DNA of 35,545 nt from JBCDAP01 sp038747915 (GCA_038747915.1 JBCDJJ010000035.1:1-35545), one strand, 5' to 3'; counted from the stretch's first letter, positions 6,681 through 14,261 are shown. The notes: generated from the letters alone by a model not told the origin. Numbers and translations are program-made.

Positions 6681-8351
6681 ATGCAGACACGACACAACAG
6701 GTCGATGAACACGCGCGCCGCCGCCCTCGCGCTGATCGGCGCGGCCCTCGCCACGCCGGCCGCGGCGCAGACGCCCGCGATCACGATCACCGGCTCGATC
6801 ACATCGAGCCAGCCGCCCTCTCAGAACATCGATTTCCCGGGGCAGCCCACCTCCGTCTACGACGGCGGGATGGAGGTCGTCCTCGTCCGCTTCGGCGTCG
6901 CTGCGCAGACCCAGGTCCAGATCGATGTGCTGTCGTTCTTCGCGTTCCCCACCTTCGTGGACGGCGAGCTCCGCCTGTACCGCGACAACACCGCGCCGCT
7001 CGGGCCGGGCACGCTGATCGCCTCGAGCAACCAAGTGGCCATCGGGCAAGACCTCAACGGTTCGCCCTGGCCCAACGATCCGTTCCTCGACCTCACCCTC
7101 GAGGCCGGGTCGTACGTCGTCGCCTTCGGGTCTCAGGTCCTCGACGATGCCGAGGCCGACGCCCGCGCCTCCGACGGCGACCTCCAGGGCGACGGCACCC
7201 AGAGCCTCCCGATCACCGCCGGGCAGTACCAGATCGATATCTACGGCGATGGCCTCTCCCGCGCGCTGGTGACCAACCTCACCCAGGGCACGGAGAGCGC
7301 TTTTATCGCGGATGCGATCGACGGCGCCACACCCGGCGATGTGCTCGAACTCTCCGCCGGCACGTTCGTCGAGCGCGCTGTGGCGGTCAACGGCGGGACC
7401 AACCTGACCATCCGCGGCCAGGGCGCGGGCGTCACCGTGATCGATGGGCGGCTCGGCGACCGGGAGATCCTGTCGGTCACCGGCGAGTCCACGCTCCTGC
7501 TCGAAGACCTCACACTCCGGGGCGGCAACAGGAGTCTCGACAACGGCGGCGGGGCCCTGCGCGTGCGCTCCAACAGCTTCGTCGAAGTCCGGCGGTGCGT
7601 CTTCGAAAACAACGGTCGCACCAACAGCCAGGGGGCCGGCGCGGTCAACGTGCAGGAGGCCGAGGCCGTCTTCCACGAGTGCGTCTTCCGCAACAACACC
7701 ATCCGTCCGGGCTTCCATGGCAACAACATGAGCCTGCTGCGCGGCGGCACGGCCCGCCTGTACAACTCCGTGATCGAGAGCGGCATCGACGGCGCCTCGT
7801 CGATCACCATGAGCTCGCCCGCGACCTTGGAGTTGGTCAACTGCACGCTGATCGACACGAACGGCACCACGTACATCCGGGCGCGGGGCGGGGCCGCCGC
7901 GACCGCGCACATCGTTAACAGCGCCTTTACCGAGACGTCCAACCCCGTACCATTTATTACTGCCAACGGCGCGTCGATCCAGTTCACCCGAATTCTGATC
8001 CCGAACATCACGGGCGGCGACAACATCGCGGGTGCCCCGACCTTCGTCGATGCCGCGAACGGCGACTACCGTCTCGCGCCCGGCTCGCTCGGGATCGACG
8101 CGGGGGACTATGACGCCTTCATCGCGGCCGGCGGCACCAACGGGGTCGACGCCGCCGGCGAACTCCGTATCGTCGATGTGCTCGGCACCCCGAACTACAC
8201 CGATCCCTTCTCCATCGATATCGGCGCGTTCGAGGCCGGTGCGGAGGTAGTCAACGCCTGCCCACAGACCTTCGGTGCACCGTTCGACCAGTACGACGCG
8301 TTCGACGTTCAGCAGTTCCTGGACATCGGCAGCGCCGGCGAGTGCCCGTAG
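6681..8351 (+). CDS. Secreted right-handed beta-helix protein with DIGAFE motif and degenerate dockerin-like end
   Basis: Predicted extracellular protein, 556 aa from ATG 6681; an in-frame ATG at 6705 (starting MNTRAAALAL) is an equally plausible start with a more typical signal peptide, cut after AAAQ. The N-terminal ~200 residues look like a pre-peptidase/jelly-roll-type beta domain (DNTAPLGPGTLIASS, then DLTLEAGSYVVAFG). Residues ~220-470 show parallel beta-helix coils (GDVLELSAGTF, TNLTIRGQGAGVTVIDGR, LLLEDLTLRGGNRS, RVRSNSFVEVRRCVFENNGR), as in pectate-lyase-fold proteins. Near the end comes LGIDAGDYDAF and SIDIGAFEAG, the anchor-Q-like signature shared with the protein at 4468-6378. The last ~30 residues (from ACPQTF) resemble a dockerin-like helix but lack the DxNxDG calcium loop. 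No catalytic residues are recognised. Confidence 0.8.
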   Translation: MQTRHNRSMNTRAAALALIGAALATPAAAQTPAITITGSITSSQPPSQNIDFPGQPTSVYDGGMEVVLVRFGVAAQTQVQIDVLSFFAFPTFVDGELRLYRDNTAPLGPGTLIASSNQVAIGQDLNGSPWPNDPFLDLTLEAGSYVVAFGSQVLDDAEADARASDGDLQGDGTQSLPITAGQYQIDIYGDGLSRALVTNLTQGTESAFIADAIDGATPGDVLELSAGTFVERAVAVNGGTNLTIRGQGAGVTVIDGRLGDREILSVTGESTLLLEDLTLRGGNRSLDNGGGALRVRSNSFVEVRRCVFENNGRTNSQGAGAVNVQEAEAVFHECVFRNNTIRPGFHGNNMSLLRGGTARLYNSVIESGIDGASSITMSSPATLELVNCTLIDTNGTTYIRARGGAAATAHIVNSAFTETSNPVPFITANGASIQFTRILIPNITGGDNIAGAPTFVDAANGDYRLAPGSLGIDAGDYDAFIAAGGTNGVDAAGELRIVDVLGTPNYTDPFSIDIGAFEAGAEVVNACPQTFGAPFDQYDAFDVQQFLDIGSAGECP

Positions 8352-8472
8352 CCGCTGATTCCACGCCGGTGGAGCGGCGAGTTCACGCCCCGTGCACCGT
8401 GGCGTCGTCGCCGACGCGGTAGTGCGCGCGCATCGCGGATCGCGCGGGACGCATCGCCCATACGATGATGCC

Positions 8473-8889
8473 ATGGCTCGGCCGTCCACATCCTCCCCGC
8501 ACCGCCGGACCCGCGATGACCACGCGACCGAGGTCGCCGAGGACTACGTCGAAGCCATCGCGGACATCACCGCTGCCCACGGCGAGTGCCGAGTGTCCGA
8601 CCTGTCCGAGATGTTCGGCGTCTCGCACGTCACGGTCATCCAGAACCTGCGGAAGCTCGAGCGCGATGGCCTCACCATCGTCGAGCCCCGCATGCCCGTG
8701 GAACTCACCGCCCGTGGCACGCGGCTGGCCCGAGCCTGCCGCGAGCGGCACGACCTCGTGCGACGATTCCTCGTGGCCATCGGCGTGAGCGAGAAGACCG
8801 CAGCGGTCGACTCGGAGGGCATCGAGCACCACGTGAGCAAAGAAACACTCGCCCACATGCGGGCGTTCCTCGAGCACACCGACGAGTAG
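8473..8889 (+). CDS. mntR: MntR, manganese-responsive DtxR-family transcriptional repressor
   Basis: A 138-aa metalloregulator that binds DNA when loaded with Mn(II). The N-terminal winged helix spans residues ~15-80: AEDYVEAIADI, then VSDLSEMFGVSHVTVIQNLRKLERDG as the helix-turn-helix. The dimerisation domain follows. All six ligands known from B. subtilis MntR have counterparts: D24 and E27 (EDYVE), H93 (RERHDL), and E115, E118, H119 (EGIEHH). There is no SH3-like third domain, as expected for MntR as opposed to DtxR/IdeR. ATG 8473 is chosen because it gives the usual length; the open frame reaches further upstream without homology. The likely target is the porin 107 nt downstream, whose promoter holds two matching dyads. 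No such dyad is seen before mntR itself, so autoregulation is not supported. Confidence 0.92.
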   Translation: MARPSTSSPHRRTRDDHATEVAEDYVEAIADITAAHGECRVSDLSEMFGVSHVTVIQNLRKLERDGLTIVEPRMPVELTARGTRLARACRERHDLVRRFLVAIGVSEKTAAVDSEGIEHHVSKETLAHMRAFLEHTDE

Positions 8890-8932
8890 CACGGGCCGGT
8901 TCGTTCCCCTCGCCCCCTGTGCCGACGTCGTC

Positions 8933-8961
8933 TTGACGGCTGATGTAGCCACCACTACATT
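8933..8961 (+). promoter_or_regulatory. Promoter of the OprB-family porin gene
   Basis: TTGACG (8933-8938, 5/6), a 17-bp spacer and TACATT (8956-8961, 4/6). Transcription would begin near 8968, giving a ~30-nt leader with AGGAG at 8985-8989. The promoter is interleaved with two operator dyads. Confidence 0.7.
8943..8960 (+). promoter_or_regulatory. Predicted MntR operator 1
   Basis: ATGTAG-CCACCA-CTACAT, a dyad with perfect 6-bp arms. It lies between the -35 and -10 hexamers and overlaps the -10. Its half-sites are identical to those of the second dyad 24 bp downstream (centre to centre). The architecture resembles known MntR boxes of the form CATAG-N-CTATG, with shifted bases. Confidence 0.75.
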
Positions 8962-8966
8962 TTGAT

Positions 8967-8984
8967 ATGTAGTCTTAACTACAT
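8967..8984 (+). promoter_or_regulatory. Predicted MntR operator 2
   Basis: ATGTAG-TCTTAA-CTACAT; the arms extend to 7 bp (ATGTAGT/ACTACAT). It covers the predicted transcription start and ends directly against the AGGAG ribosome binding site. Two identical half-site pairs 24 bp apart suggest two repressor dimers bound side by side. Confidence 0.75.
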
Positions 8985-8996
8985 AGGAGCAACGCC

Positions 8997-10343
8997 ATGC
9001 CCGCCCGCCCCGTGATCGTCTCGGTGTCGACCCTTACCCTGCTGGCCTCGGCCAGCCTCGGCACCAGCGCCCCCGAAGGCGCCGCCGGCCCTGTCGATTC
9101 GGATGTGCCGCCCTTCGAGCGAGACCGCCTCACCGGTGACTGGTGGGGCGCCCGCTCGCACCTCGAGGACGCCGGGCTCACCATCGGCGGCGAGTACATC
9201 GCCGAGTTCACCAGCGTGCTCGACGGCGGCCTGAACGAGCGCGGCTCCTTCCGCAACCTCCTGACCATCGACGCCGAGCTCGATCTCGGGACCGCGATCG
9301 GCCTTGAGGGTGGGGCCGTCTTCATCCAGTACCTGTCGGTGAACGCCGACTCCGGCGGGTCCGCCGACGCCGGCGACCTCCAGGTCTTCTCGAACATCGA
9401 GAACGACCGCTCGCTCGATGTCATCTACGAGCTGTGGTACGAGCAGACGCTCTTCGACGAGCGGCTCCGCTTCAAAGTCGGCAAGGTCGACGCCAACTCC
9501 GAGTTCAACTTCGTCGATGTGGCTGGCGACTTCGCCAACTCCTCGGCCGGGTTCAGCCCCACGATCTTCACCTTTCCCTCGTACCCCGACCCCGCGATGA
9601 GCGTCAACGTGTTCGCAACCGTTGTCGACACCGAAGGCTTCGACCTCACACTCGGCTACGGGCTCTACGATGGCGCCGCCGCAGTCGACGGTGTTCGGAC
9701 CGGCGCCCGAGGGCCATCCACCTTCTTCACCGACGACCTCTCGGACGACTTCTTCCACATCTGGCAGGCCGACCTGGCCTGGGACGCCCTCATGCCCGAG
9801 GGCCGGCTGCTCAAGGACGGCCGGGTCTCGGTCGGCGGCTGGTACCACGACGGCGACTTCGAGCGATTCGATGGCGGTACCGAGGACGGCGCCTTCGGGT
9901 TCTTCGTGACCGGGGAGATCCGGTTCTTCGATCCCGACCGGGGCCGCCCGGCCCTCGGCGGGCCCGAGACCGCTGCGCAGGCCATCGGTCAGGCCGGCGG
10001 TGAGGCCCCGCACCGGGGCCTCTATCTCTTCGCCCAGTACGGGTGGGCCGACGAAGACATCGCCGAAGTCGCCCACCACTTCGCCGCCGGCGTCGTCTGG
10101 AGAGGCCCATCGCCGGTCCGACCAGACGACAGCATCGGCCTCTACGTCTCAGCGGTCGACCTGTCCGACAACCCGGCTGCGGGCTTCGACGACAACGAAG
10201 TCGCCCTCGACACCTACTACAGGCTCCAGCTCACCCCGGCGATCTTCGTGCAGCCCGAGCTCCAGTACATCATCAACCCCTCCGGAGACCCCAGCGTCGA
10301 TGACGCCCTCGTCGCAGGGCTGCGTGTCGGCGTCGCGTTCTAA
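8997..10343 (+). CDS. OprB-family outer-membrane porin, predicted manganese-regulated channel
   Basis: A 448-aa predicted outer-membrane beta-barrel. The signal peptide covers ~residues 1-25 (hydrophobic VIVSVSTLTLLASASL, cut after TSA). RDRLTGDWWGARSHLEDAGL, then GGEYIAEF, is the opening signature of carbohydrate-selective porin OprB (PF04966), whose members read GDWGG-R--L---G. Amphipathic strands alternate with acidic loops through the protein, and it ends GLRVGVAF, a C-terminal Phe as needed for BAM-dependent insertion. Start ATG 8997 has AGGAG 7 nt upstream. The gene follows mntR on the same strand with its own promoter overlapped by two dyads, so the substrate is inferred to be Mn(II) or another divalent metal rather than sugar; a manganese channel (MnoP) is known in Bradyrhizobium. 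Family: sure; substrate: inference. Confidence 0.85.
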   Translation: MPARPVIVSVSTLTLLASASLGTSAPEGAAGPVDSDVPPFERDRLTGDWWGARSHLEDAGLTIGGEYIAEFTSVLDGGLNERGSFRNLLTIDAELDLGTAIGLEGGAVFIQYLSVNADSGGSADAGDLQVFSNIENDRSLDVIYELWYEQTLFDERLRFKVGKVDANSEFNFVDVAGDFANSSAGFSPTIFTFPSYPDPAMSVNVFATVVDTEGFDLTLGYGLYDGAAAVDGVRTGARGPSTFFTDDLSDDFFHIWQADLAWDALMPEGRLLKDGRVSVGGWYHDGDFERFDGGTEDGAFGFFVTGEIRFFDPDRGRPALGGPETAAQAIGQAGGEAPHRGLYLFAQYGWADEDIAEVAHHFAAGVVWRGPSPVRPDDSIGLYVSAVDLSDNPAAGFDDNEVALDTYYRLQLTPAIFVQPELQYIINPSGDPSVDDALVAGLRVGVAF

Positions 10344-10408
10344 GCCCACTCGGCCGGTCTACCCCATGCACCCCAGCCGGTGTGGGGCAGGAGGCCACCC
10401 CCGGCCCT

Positions 10409-10437
10409 TTGACTGTGCGCTGTTCGGGGCCTATTCT
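10409..10437 (+). promoter_or_regulatory. Promoter for rpmF and the fatty-acid synthesis cluster
   Basis: TTGACT (10409-10414, 5/6), a 17-bp spacer and TATTCT (10432-10437, 4/6), with expected transcription start near 10444 and a leader of ~58 nt before rpmF. It lies 65 nt after the porin stop codon. Confidence 0.65.
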
Positions 10438-10444
10438 CCGCGGC

Positions 10445-10464
10445 TCGCCCATGGTGGTGGGCGA
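10445..10464 (+). other. Hairpin at the 5' end of the rpmF leader
   Basis: TCGCCCA (10445-10451) and TGGGCGA (10458-10464) form a perfect 7-bp stem with a 6-nt loop, starting at the predicted transcription start. Ribosomal-protein leaders often carry autoregulatory structures; whether this one binds L32 is unknown. Confidence 0.4.
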
Positions 10465-10501
10465 TGCCCGCATCGATTTGATCACGGATCGAGGTCTCGT
10501 C

Positions 10502-10696
10502 ATGGTTCCGACCCATCGCCAGAGCCGCGCCCGCGGCAAGAAGCGTCGCACGCACGACTCGCTGACGCCCGCTTCCGTGGCATTCGACCCCATCAGCGGC
10601 CTGGGCCGCCGACACCACCGCGCCGCCAAGAGCAGCGGGTACGTCCGGCCCGGCCTGACCATCAAGGTGGCCAAGCTCGGCATCGGCGTCGGGTAA
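10502..10696 (+). CDS. rpmF: Ribosomal protein L32 (bL32), zinc-ribbon-less form
   Basis: Small basic protein of the large ribosomal subunit, 64 aa. The N-terminus MVPTHRQSRARGKKRRTHDS corresponds to the AVPK-KTSKSR-N-RRAHH start of L32. Normal zinc-binding forms then have two CxxC pairs; here that section (SGLGRRHHRAAKSSGYVRPG) has no cysteine, so this is a C-minus form that folds without zinc. ATG 10502 is chosen because it gives the L32 N-terminus. The gene is 7 nt before plsX, the classic rpmF-plsX pairing, and follows its own promoter at 10409-10437. Confidence 0.88.
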   Translation: MVPTHRQSRARGKKRRTHDSLTPASVAFDPISGLGRRHHRAAKSSGYVRPGLTIKVAKLGIGVG

Positions 10697-10703
10697 CCCG
10701 GCG

Positions 10704-11726
10704 GTGCGCTTCGCAATCGATGTGATGGGCGGCGACCACGCGCCGGACGCGATCGTCCGCGGCGTGGTGGAAGCGCTCGAAGACGCGACGGATGACGACC
10801 GCTTCGTCCTCGTCGGCGACCGCGCAGTCATCGAAGAAATCTTGGGCGAAGCCGGCGCGAGCGATCCCCGCGTCTCGATCGAGCACGCGCCGCAGATCAT
10901 CTCCATGAGCGAGTCGCCCGTCGAGGCGATCAAGAACAAGCCCGATTCCTCGATCGTCCGCATGATGCGGCTCGGCTCGGCCCGCAAGACCGCCGACCCG
11001 GTCGACGCGGTGATCAGCGCCGGCAACACCGGCGCCTGCGTCTCCGCTGCCAACATGGAGATGCGGCGCCTCCCGGGCGTCCACCGGCCCGGCATCGCGG
11101 TCGTGCTGCCCACGCCCAACGGTCCGCTCGTGATGTGCGATGTCGGCGCCAACCCCGAGCCACGACCGAACCACCTGGCCCAGTACGGCGTGATGGCTGA
11201 GGTGTACGCGCGATCGGTGCTCGGTGTCTCGGATCCGCGGATCGCCCAGATGAATATCGGGAGTGAGGAGAGCAAGGGCACCGCCCTTGTCCAAGAGGTC
11301 CGCCACCTCCTCCGCGACAACGCGCACCTCAACTACGTCGGCTTCGCCGAGGGCCGCGACCTGTTCGAGGGCGTCGCCGATGTCGTCGTCACCGACGGCT
11401 TCGTCGGGAACACCGTCCTCAAGCTCGCCGAAGGACTCGCACGCTCGCTCTTCCGCGCCATCGCCACCGAGGTCTTCGAAAAAGACCCCGAGCTGGCCAT
11501 GCAGCTCCAGCCGCTGCTCCAGGGGCTCATCCGCCAGAACGACTACCACGAGTACGGCGGCGCACCCCTGCTCGGCGTGAACGGCGTGTGCCTCATCTGC
11601 CACGGCTCGTCCGAAGCGCGCACGATCCGCTCCGCCATCCGTCGCGCCCGGCTGTACGTGCGGAGCGGCGTCAACGCTGCGATCGTCGAACGCCTCGCCG
11701 AACTCCGCACCGAGCCCGCGAGCTAG
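10704..11726 (+). CDS. plsX: Phosphate acyltransferase PlsX
   Basis: Converts acyl-ACP and phosphate to acyl-phosphate, the acyl donor used by PlsY in phosphatidic acid synthesis; a peripheral membrane enzyme. The 340 aa begin RFAIDVMGGDHAPDAIV, the PlsX N-terminal signature. Further conserved parts are DAVISAGNTGA, RPGIAVVLPT, VMCDVGAN, MNIGSEESKG, VVVTDGFVGN-VLK and YGGAPLLGVNG-C-I-HG. The length is normal. It starts with GTG at 10704, 7 nt after the rpmF stop, so the two are co-transcribed. A structured dispersed repeat follows 19 nt after the stop. Confidence 0.95.
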   Translation: MRFAIDVMGGDHAPDAIVRGVVEALEDATDDDRFVLVGDRAVIEEILGEAGASDPRVSIEHAPQIISMSESPVEAIKNKPDSSIVRMMRLGSARKTADPVDAVISAGNTGACVSAANMEMRRLPGVHRPGIAVVLPTPNGPLVMCDVGANPEPRPNHLAQYGVMAEVYARSVLGVSDPRIAQMNIGSEESKGTALVQEVRHLLRDNAHLNYVGFAEGRDLFEGVADVVVTDGFVGNTVLKLAEGLARSLFRAIATEVFEKDPELAMQLQPLLQGLIRQNDYHEYGGAPLLGVNGVCLICHGSSEARTIRSAIRRARLYVRSGVNAAIVERLAELRTEPAS

Positions 11727-11745
11727 CACCGTCCGCGTCACCAGG

Positions 11746-11794
11746 TGCCGTGGTCTGGGGGATACCGCGGGCATCCGAAGGCCACGCGAGTGCC
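11746..11794 (+). repeat. Dispersed structured repeat, copy 1 (after plsX)
   Basis: Outer stem CGTGG/CCACG encloses a GGATACC-GCG-GGCATCC hairpin (one A-C mismatch), followed by CGCGAGTGCC. GAGT near the right end can pair with ACTC just beyond it. Closely similar copies are at 18375-18420 and 23144-23192, all on the plus strand soon after a stop codon. It may act as a REP-like or 3'-end element. Confidence 0.75.
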
Positions 11795-11940
11795 AACTCA
11801 CCCAAGAGACACCTCGGCGATCACCTCGCCCAGAACAGGGCACCCGTGCATCATGTGATCCGGCCCAGCGCCATCACCACCCCAAACAGCGCCACCGGTG
11901 CGCAGGAGCCCGCCACGTCCCTGCGCGGTATACAGGTTCC

Positions 11941-12981
11941 ATGATCAGCCAGCAGGCAACAGCCGCAAACACGGGTCTCGAAACCGCCGTCGCGGTCGGC
12001 GTCGAAATCGCCGGCGTCGGGCACCACGCGCCCGAGCAGGTGCTCAGCAACGACGATCTCGCCGAGTTCATGGACACCTCCGATGAGTGGATCCGTCAGC
12101 GCACGGGCATCCGTCAGCGGCACGTCTGCGACCCGACTAAAGGCGAGTCCGCCACATGGCTCTCCGCGAGTGCCCTCAAGCAAGCGCTCGACAACGCCGG
12201 CGTCGACCCCGGCGAGCTCGATCAGCTCATCCTCGCGACGGTCACCGGTGAGATGCTCTGCCCCTCGACCGCGTGCCGCGTCGCCGCCGAGGTGGGCGCC
12301 CGCGGGTGCGCCGCGATGGATCTCGTCGCCGCCTGCTCGGGCTTCGTCTACGGCCTCAACCTCGCCCACGATCAGATCCGCGCGGGCTCGGCCCGCACCA
12401 TCGCTGTGGTCGGGTGCGATGTCATGTCCACCGTGATGGACTACTCCAATCGCGCCGTGAGCGTGCTCTTCGGCGATGCCGCGGGCGCCGCCGTGCTCCG
12501 CGCCTGCGACGACCCCGCGCGCGGCAAGCTCGCCTCCTGCATGCACGCCGACGGCTCCAAGTGGCGCGACCTCTACATCCCCACCCGCAACGACCACATC
12601 CCCCAGGGCGCCGATCGCTCCATGGCCCGCGTCAACTCCGTCCAGATGAACGGCCGCGAGATCTACAAGTTCGCTGTCGGAACCTTCAGCGGCCTGATCC
12701 AAGAGACCCTCGATCGCGCCGGCCTCAACGCCCACGAGGTCGACCACTATGTCTGCCACCAGTCCAACGCACGGATGCTCGAGGCTGCCCGCGAACGCTT
12801 CGGCCTGCCGACCGAGAAGATGTACATCAACATCGATCGCTACGGGAACTGCTCCGCCGGCTCGGTTCCTACAGCGTTGTCGGAGTTGCGCGCCATGGGA
12901 CGCGCCCAGTCGGGCGAAACCGTGATGTTCGTAGCCTTCGGTGGAGGCCTGACATGGGCGTCCTCACTCTGGCAGCTCTGA
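11941..12981 (+). CDS. fabH: 3-oxoacyl-ACP synthase III (FabH)
   Basis: Starts fatty-acid synthesis by condensing acetyl-CoA with malonyl-ACP. The 346 aa show the whole KAS III thiolase fold: DEWIRQRTGIRQRH near residue 48, the active-site Cys132 in VAACSGF, VLFGDAAGAAVL, His273 in CHQSN and Asn303 in YGNCSAGSVP (usually GNTSAAS; the Cys there is a small variation). It ends FGGGLTWASSLWQL, the usual KAS III C-terminus. ATG 11941 leaves an extra ~20 N-terminal residues compared with typical FabH. It is 214 nt after plsX with a dispersed repeat between, so it may have its own promoter. Confidence 0.95.
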   Translation: MISQQATAANTGLETAVAVGVEIAGVGHHAPEQVLSNDDLAEFMDTSDEWIRQRTGIRQRHVCDPTKGESATWLSASALKQALDNAGVDPGELDQLILATVTGEMLCPSTACRVAAEVGARGCAAMDLVAACSGFVYGLNLAHDQIRAGSARTIAVVGCDVMSTVMDYSNRAVSVLFGDAAGAAVLRACDDPARGKLASCMHADGSKWRDLYIPTRNDHIPQGADRSMARVNSVQMNGREIYKFAVGTFSGLIQETLDRAGLNAHEVDHYVCHQSNARMLEAARERFGLPTEKMYINIDRYGNCSAGSVPTALSELRAMGRAQSGETVMFVAFGGGLTWASSLWQL

Positions 12982-13177
12982 CCGTTTCAACACTCGCGCG
13001 CTCATCACCCGAGATCGTGGCTCATTGTGGTCATCTGAAATTCAATTCGATGCTCACGATGGGCATTGCATGCCCCCTTGTTGCGGGTAACTTGAAAGAA
13101 GGAGTAGTCGCGGAAGGCTGCGCGACGCGTTGTCGCGGAGCCGCCCCGAGGTCGTAGAGAGTCCTGCGGAGAGACAC

Positions 13178-13978
13178 ATGAATACGCACGTTCTGGCGAT
13201 GGTCATCGCGACCGGCGCGATGAGTTCCACAGCAATGGCCAGTTTCACGGTCACCGATGGTGAGCAGCGTGTCTCGGGGCTCGGCGCGACATCCGCGACC
13301 GCGGTGCCGCGCCCCGCTGGCCAGCCGAGCACCGGCAACTTTGTATTCGATGCCGTCACCGACAGCGCTACCGGCCCGAACGGGGCGACCCTGAGCATCA
13401 CCGATGCGCAGCCGGGGCGAACACCGGAGATTCGCGCGAACGCGGATCTCACCTCGTCGATCACCGACACCGGGATTGTCGTGAACGGCACCGTCGAAGC
13501 CACCACGGAAGAGTTCGACGCGGGCTTCAGCACCTTCGATGGTGCGCTCTACGCCGAGGTCTACACCGAATTCGATTTCACCGTGAGTTCCACCACGCTC
13601 TTCAATCTCGATGTGAATGCCAGCAGCCTCCTTGATTTCAACCTGCCCGTTGGCAACCGTGACATCGAGGTATTCGTCATCGAGCAGGGCGCCCTCACAC
13701 CGGAGCAAGGCGGCAGCGCGTTCGCGATCTACAGCACCTCGTTCTCGGTGTTCGAGACCGGCGAGTTCACGCTCGATGCCGGGTCCTACACCATTGTGGC
13801 GAACGTCTTCGTGGGCGGACCGACCATCCAGGAAGCCTTCTTCGAGTACTCCGATCTGACCGCGGGCAGCACATCGCTCAACCTCGATGTCGCACTCACC
13901 GTCGTGCCGGCACCGGGCGTTTCGATCGCCGCACTCGCCGGCCTGGCCACCATCACCCCACGCCGCCGCCGCAACTAA
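13178..13978 (+). CDS. Secreted protein with PEP-CTERM-like (PAPG...RRRR) tail, inside the fab cluster
   Basis: Predicted exported protein, 266 aa, unknown function. ATG 13178 is preceded by GCGGAGAG with 6-nt spacing, and a signal peptide follows (hydrophobic core VLAMVIATGAMSS, cut after MAS). The middle is Thr/Ser/Asp-rich with beta-type periodicity (FDFTVSSTTLFNLDVNASS, FETGEFTLDAGSYTIVANVF), typical of surface beta-sandwich domains. The C-terminus reads VVPAPG, a hydrophobic stretch and PRRRRN, a third variant of the tail seen at 631-1488 and 3087-4172. It lies on the same strand between fabH and fabD, where such a gene has no metabolic reason to be, and is followed by a duplicated hairpin element; both suggest a later insertion into the fab cluster. 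Confidence 0.75.
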   Translation: MNTHVLAMVIATGAMSSTAMASFTVTDGEQRVSGLGATSATAVPRPAGQPSTGNFVFDAVTDSATGPNGATLSITDAQPGRTPEIRANADLTSSITDTGIVVNGTVEATTEEFDAGFSTFDGALYAEVYTEFDFTVSSTTLFNLDVNASSLLDFNLPVGNRDIEVFVIEQGALTPEQGGSAFAIYSTSFSVFETGEFTLDAGSYTIVANVFVGGPTIQEAFFEYSDLTAGSTSLNLDVALTVVPAPGVSIAALAGLATITPRRRRN

Positions 13979-13984
13979 CCGACA

Positions 13985-14091
13985 ACGACCACCAAACAAC
14001 GATCCGCGGGCGCCTGCCCGCGGACCGAGAGCCAACGCGCTCGGGGCAATCACATCCGAGCCCCGGGCGCGAGCACGCGCGCCAGACGCCC
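13985..14091 (+). repeat. Duplicated hairpin-rich element, copy A
   Basis: Contains CCGCGGGC-GCCT-GCCCGCGG (14004-14023, perfect 8-bp stem), an imperfect CGAG...CTCG stem, CTCGG/CCGAG arms and a GCGCG-AGCA-CGCGC hairpin. The same parts in the same order recur ~167 bp downstream in copy B. Confidence 0.7.
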
Positions 14092-14151
14092 TCTCGCCGA
14101 CGCCAACCAGGCCGTCCAACACCTCAAAGCCCTGTCGCCAGGTACGCCACG

Positions 14152-14261
14152 ACGACCACTAACAAACGAGCCGCGGGCGCCAGCCCGCGGGCCGAGAGCG
14201 AACGCGCTCGGATCAATCCAATCCAATCCAAATCCGAGCCGCGTGCGCGAGCACGCGCGCC
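14152..14261 (+). repeat. Duplicated hairpin-rich element, copy B
   Basis: Begins with the same ACGACCAC start as copy A, then CCGCGGGC-GCCA-GCCCGCGG (14171-14190). The next stem is CGAG-A-GCG-AA-CGC-G-CTCG, followed by CTCGGAT/ATCCGAG arms around an AATCC microsatellite, and finally a GTGCGCG-AGCA-CGCGCGC hairpin. Differences from copy A fall mainly in loops, which suggests the stems matter. Confidence 0.7.

Noticed and set aside
6279..8489. 736-codon minus-strand frame
   Set aside because: Antisense shadow of the beta-helix gene at 6681-8351, with low-complexity composition.
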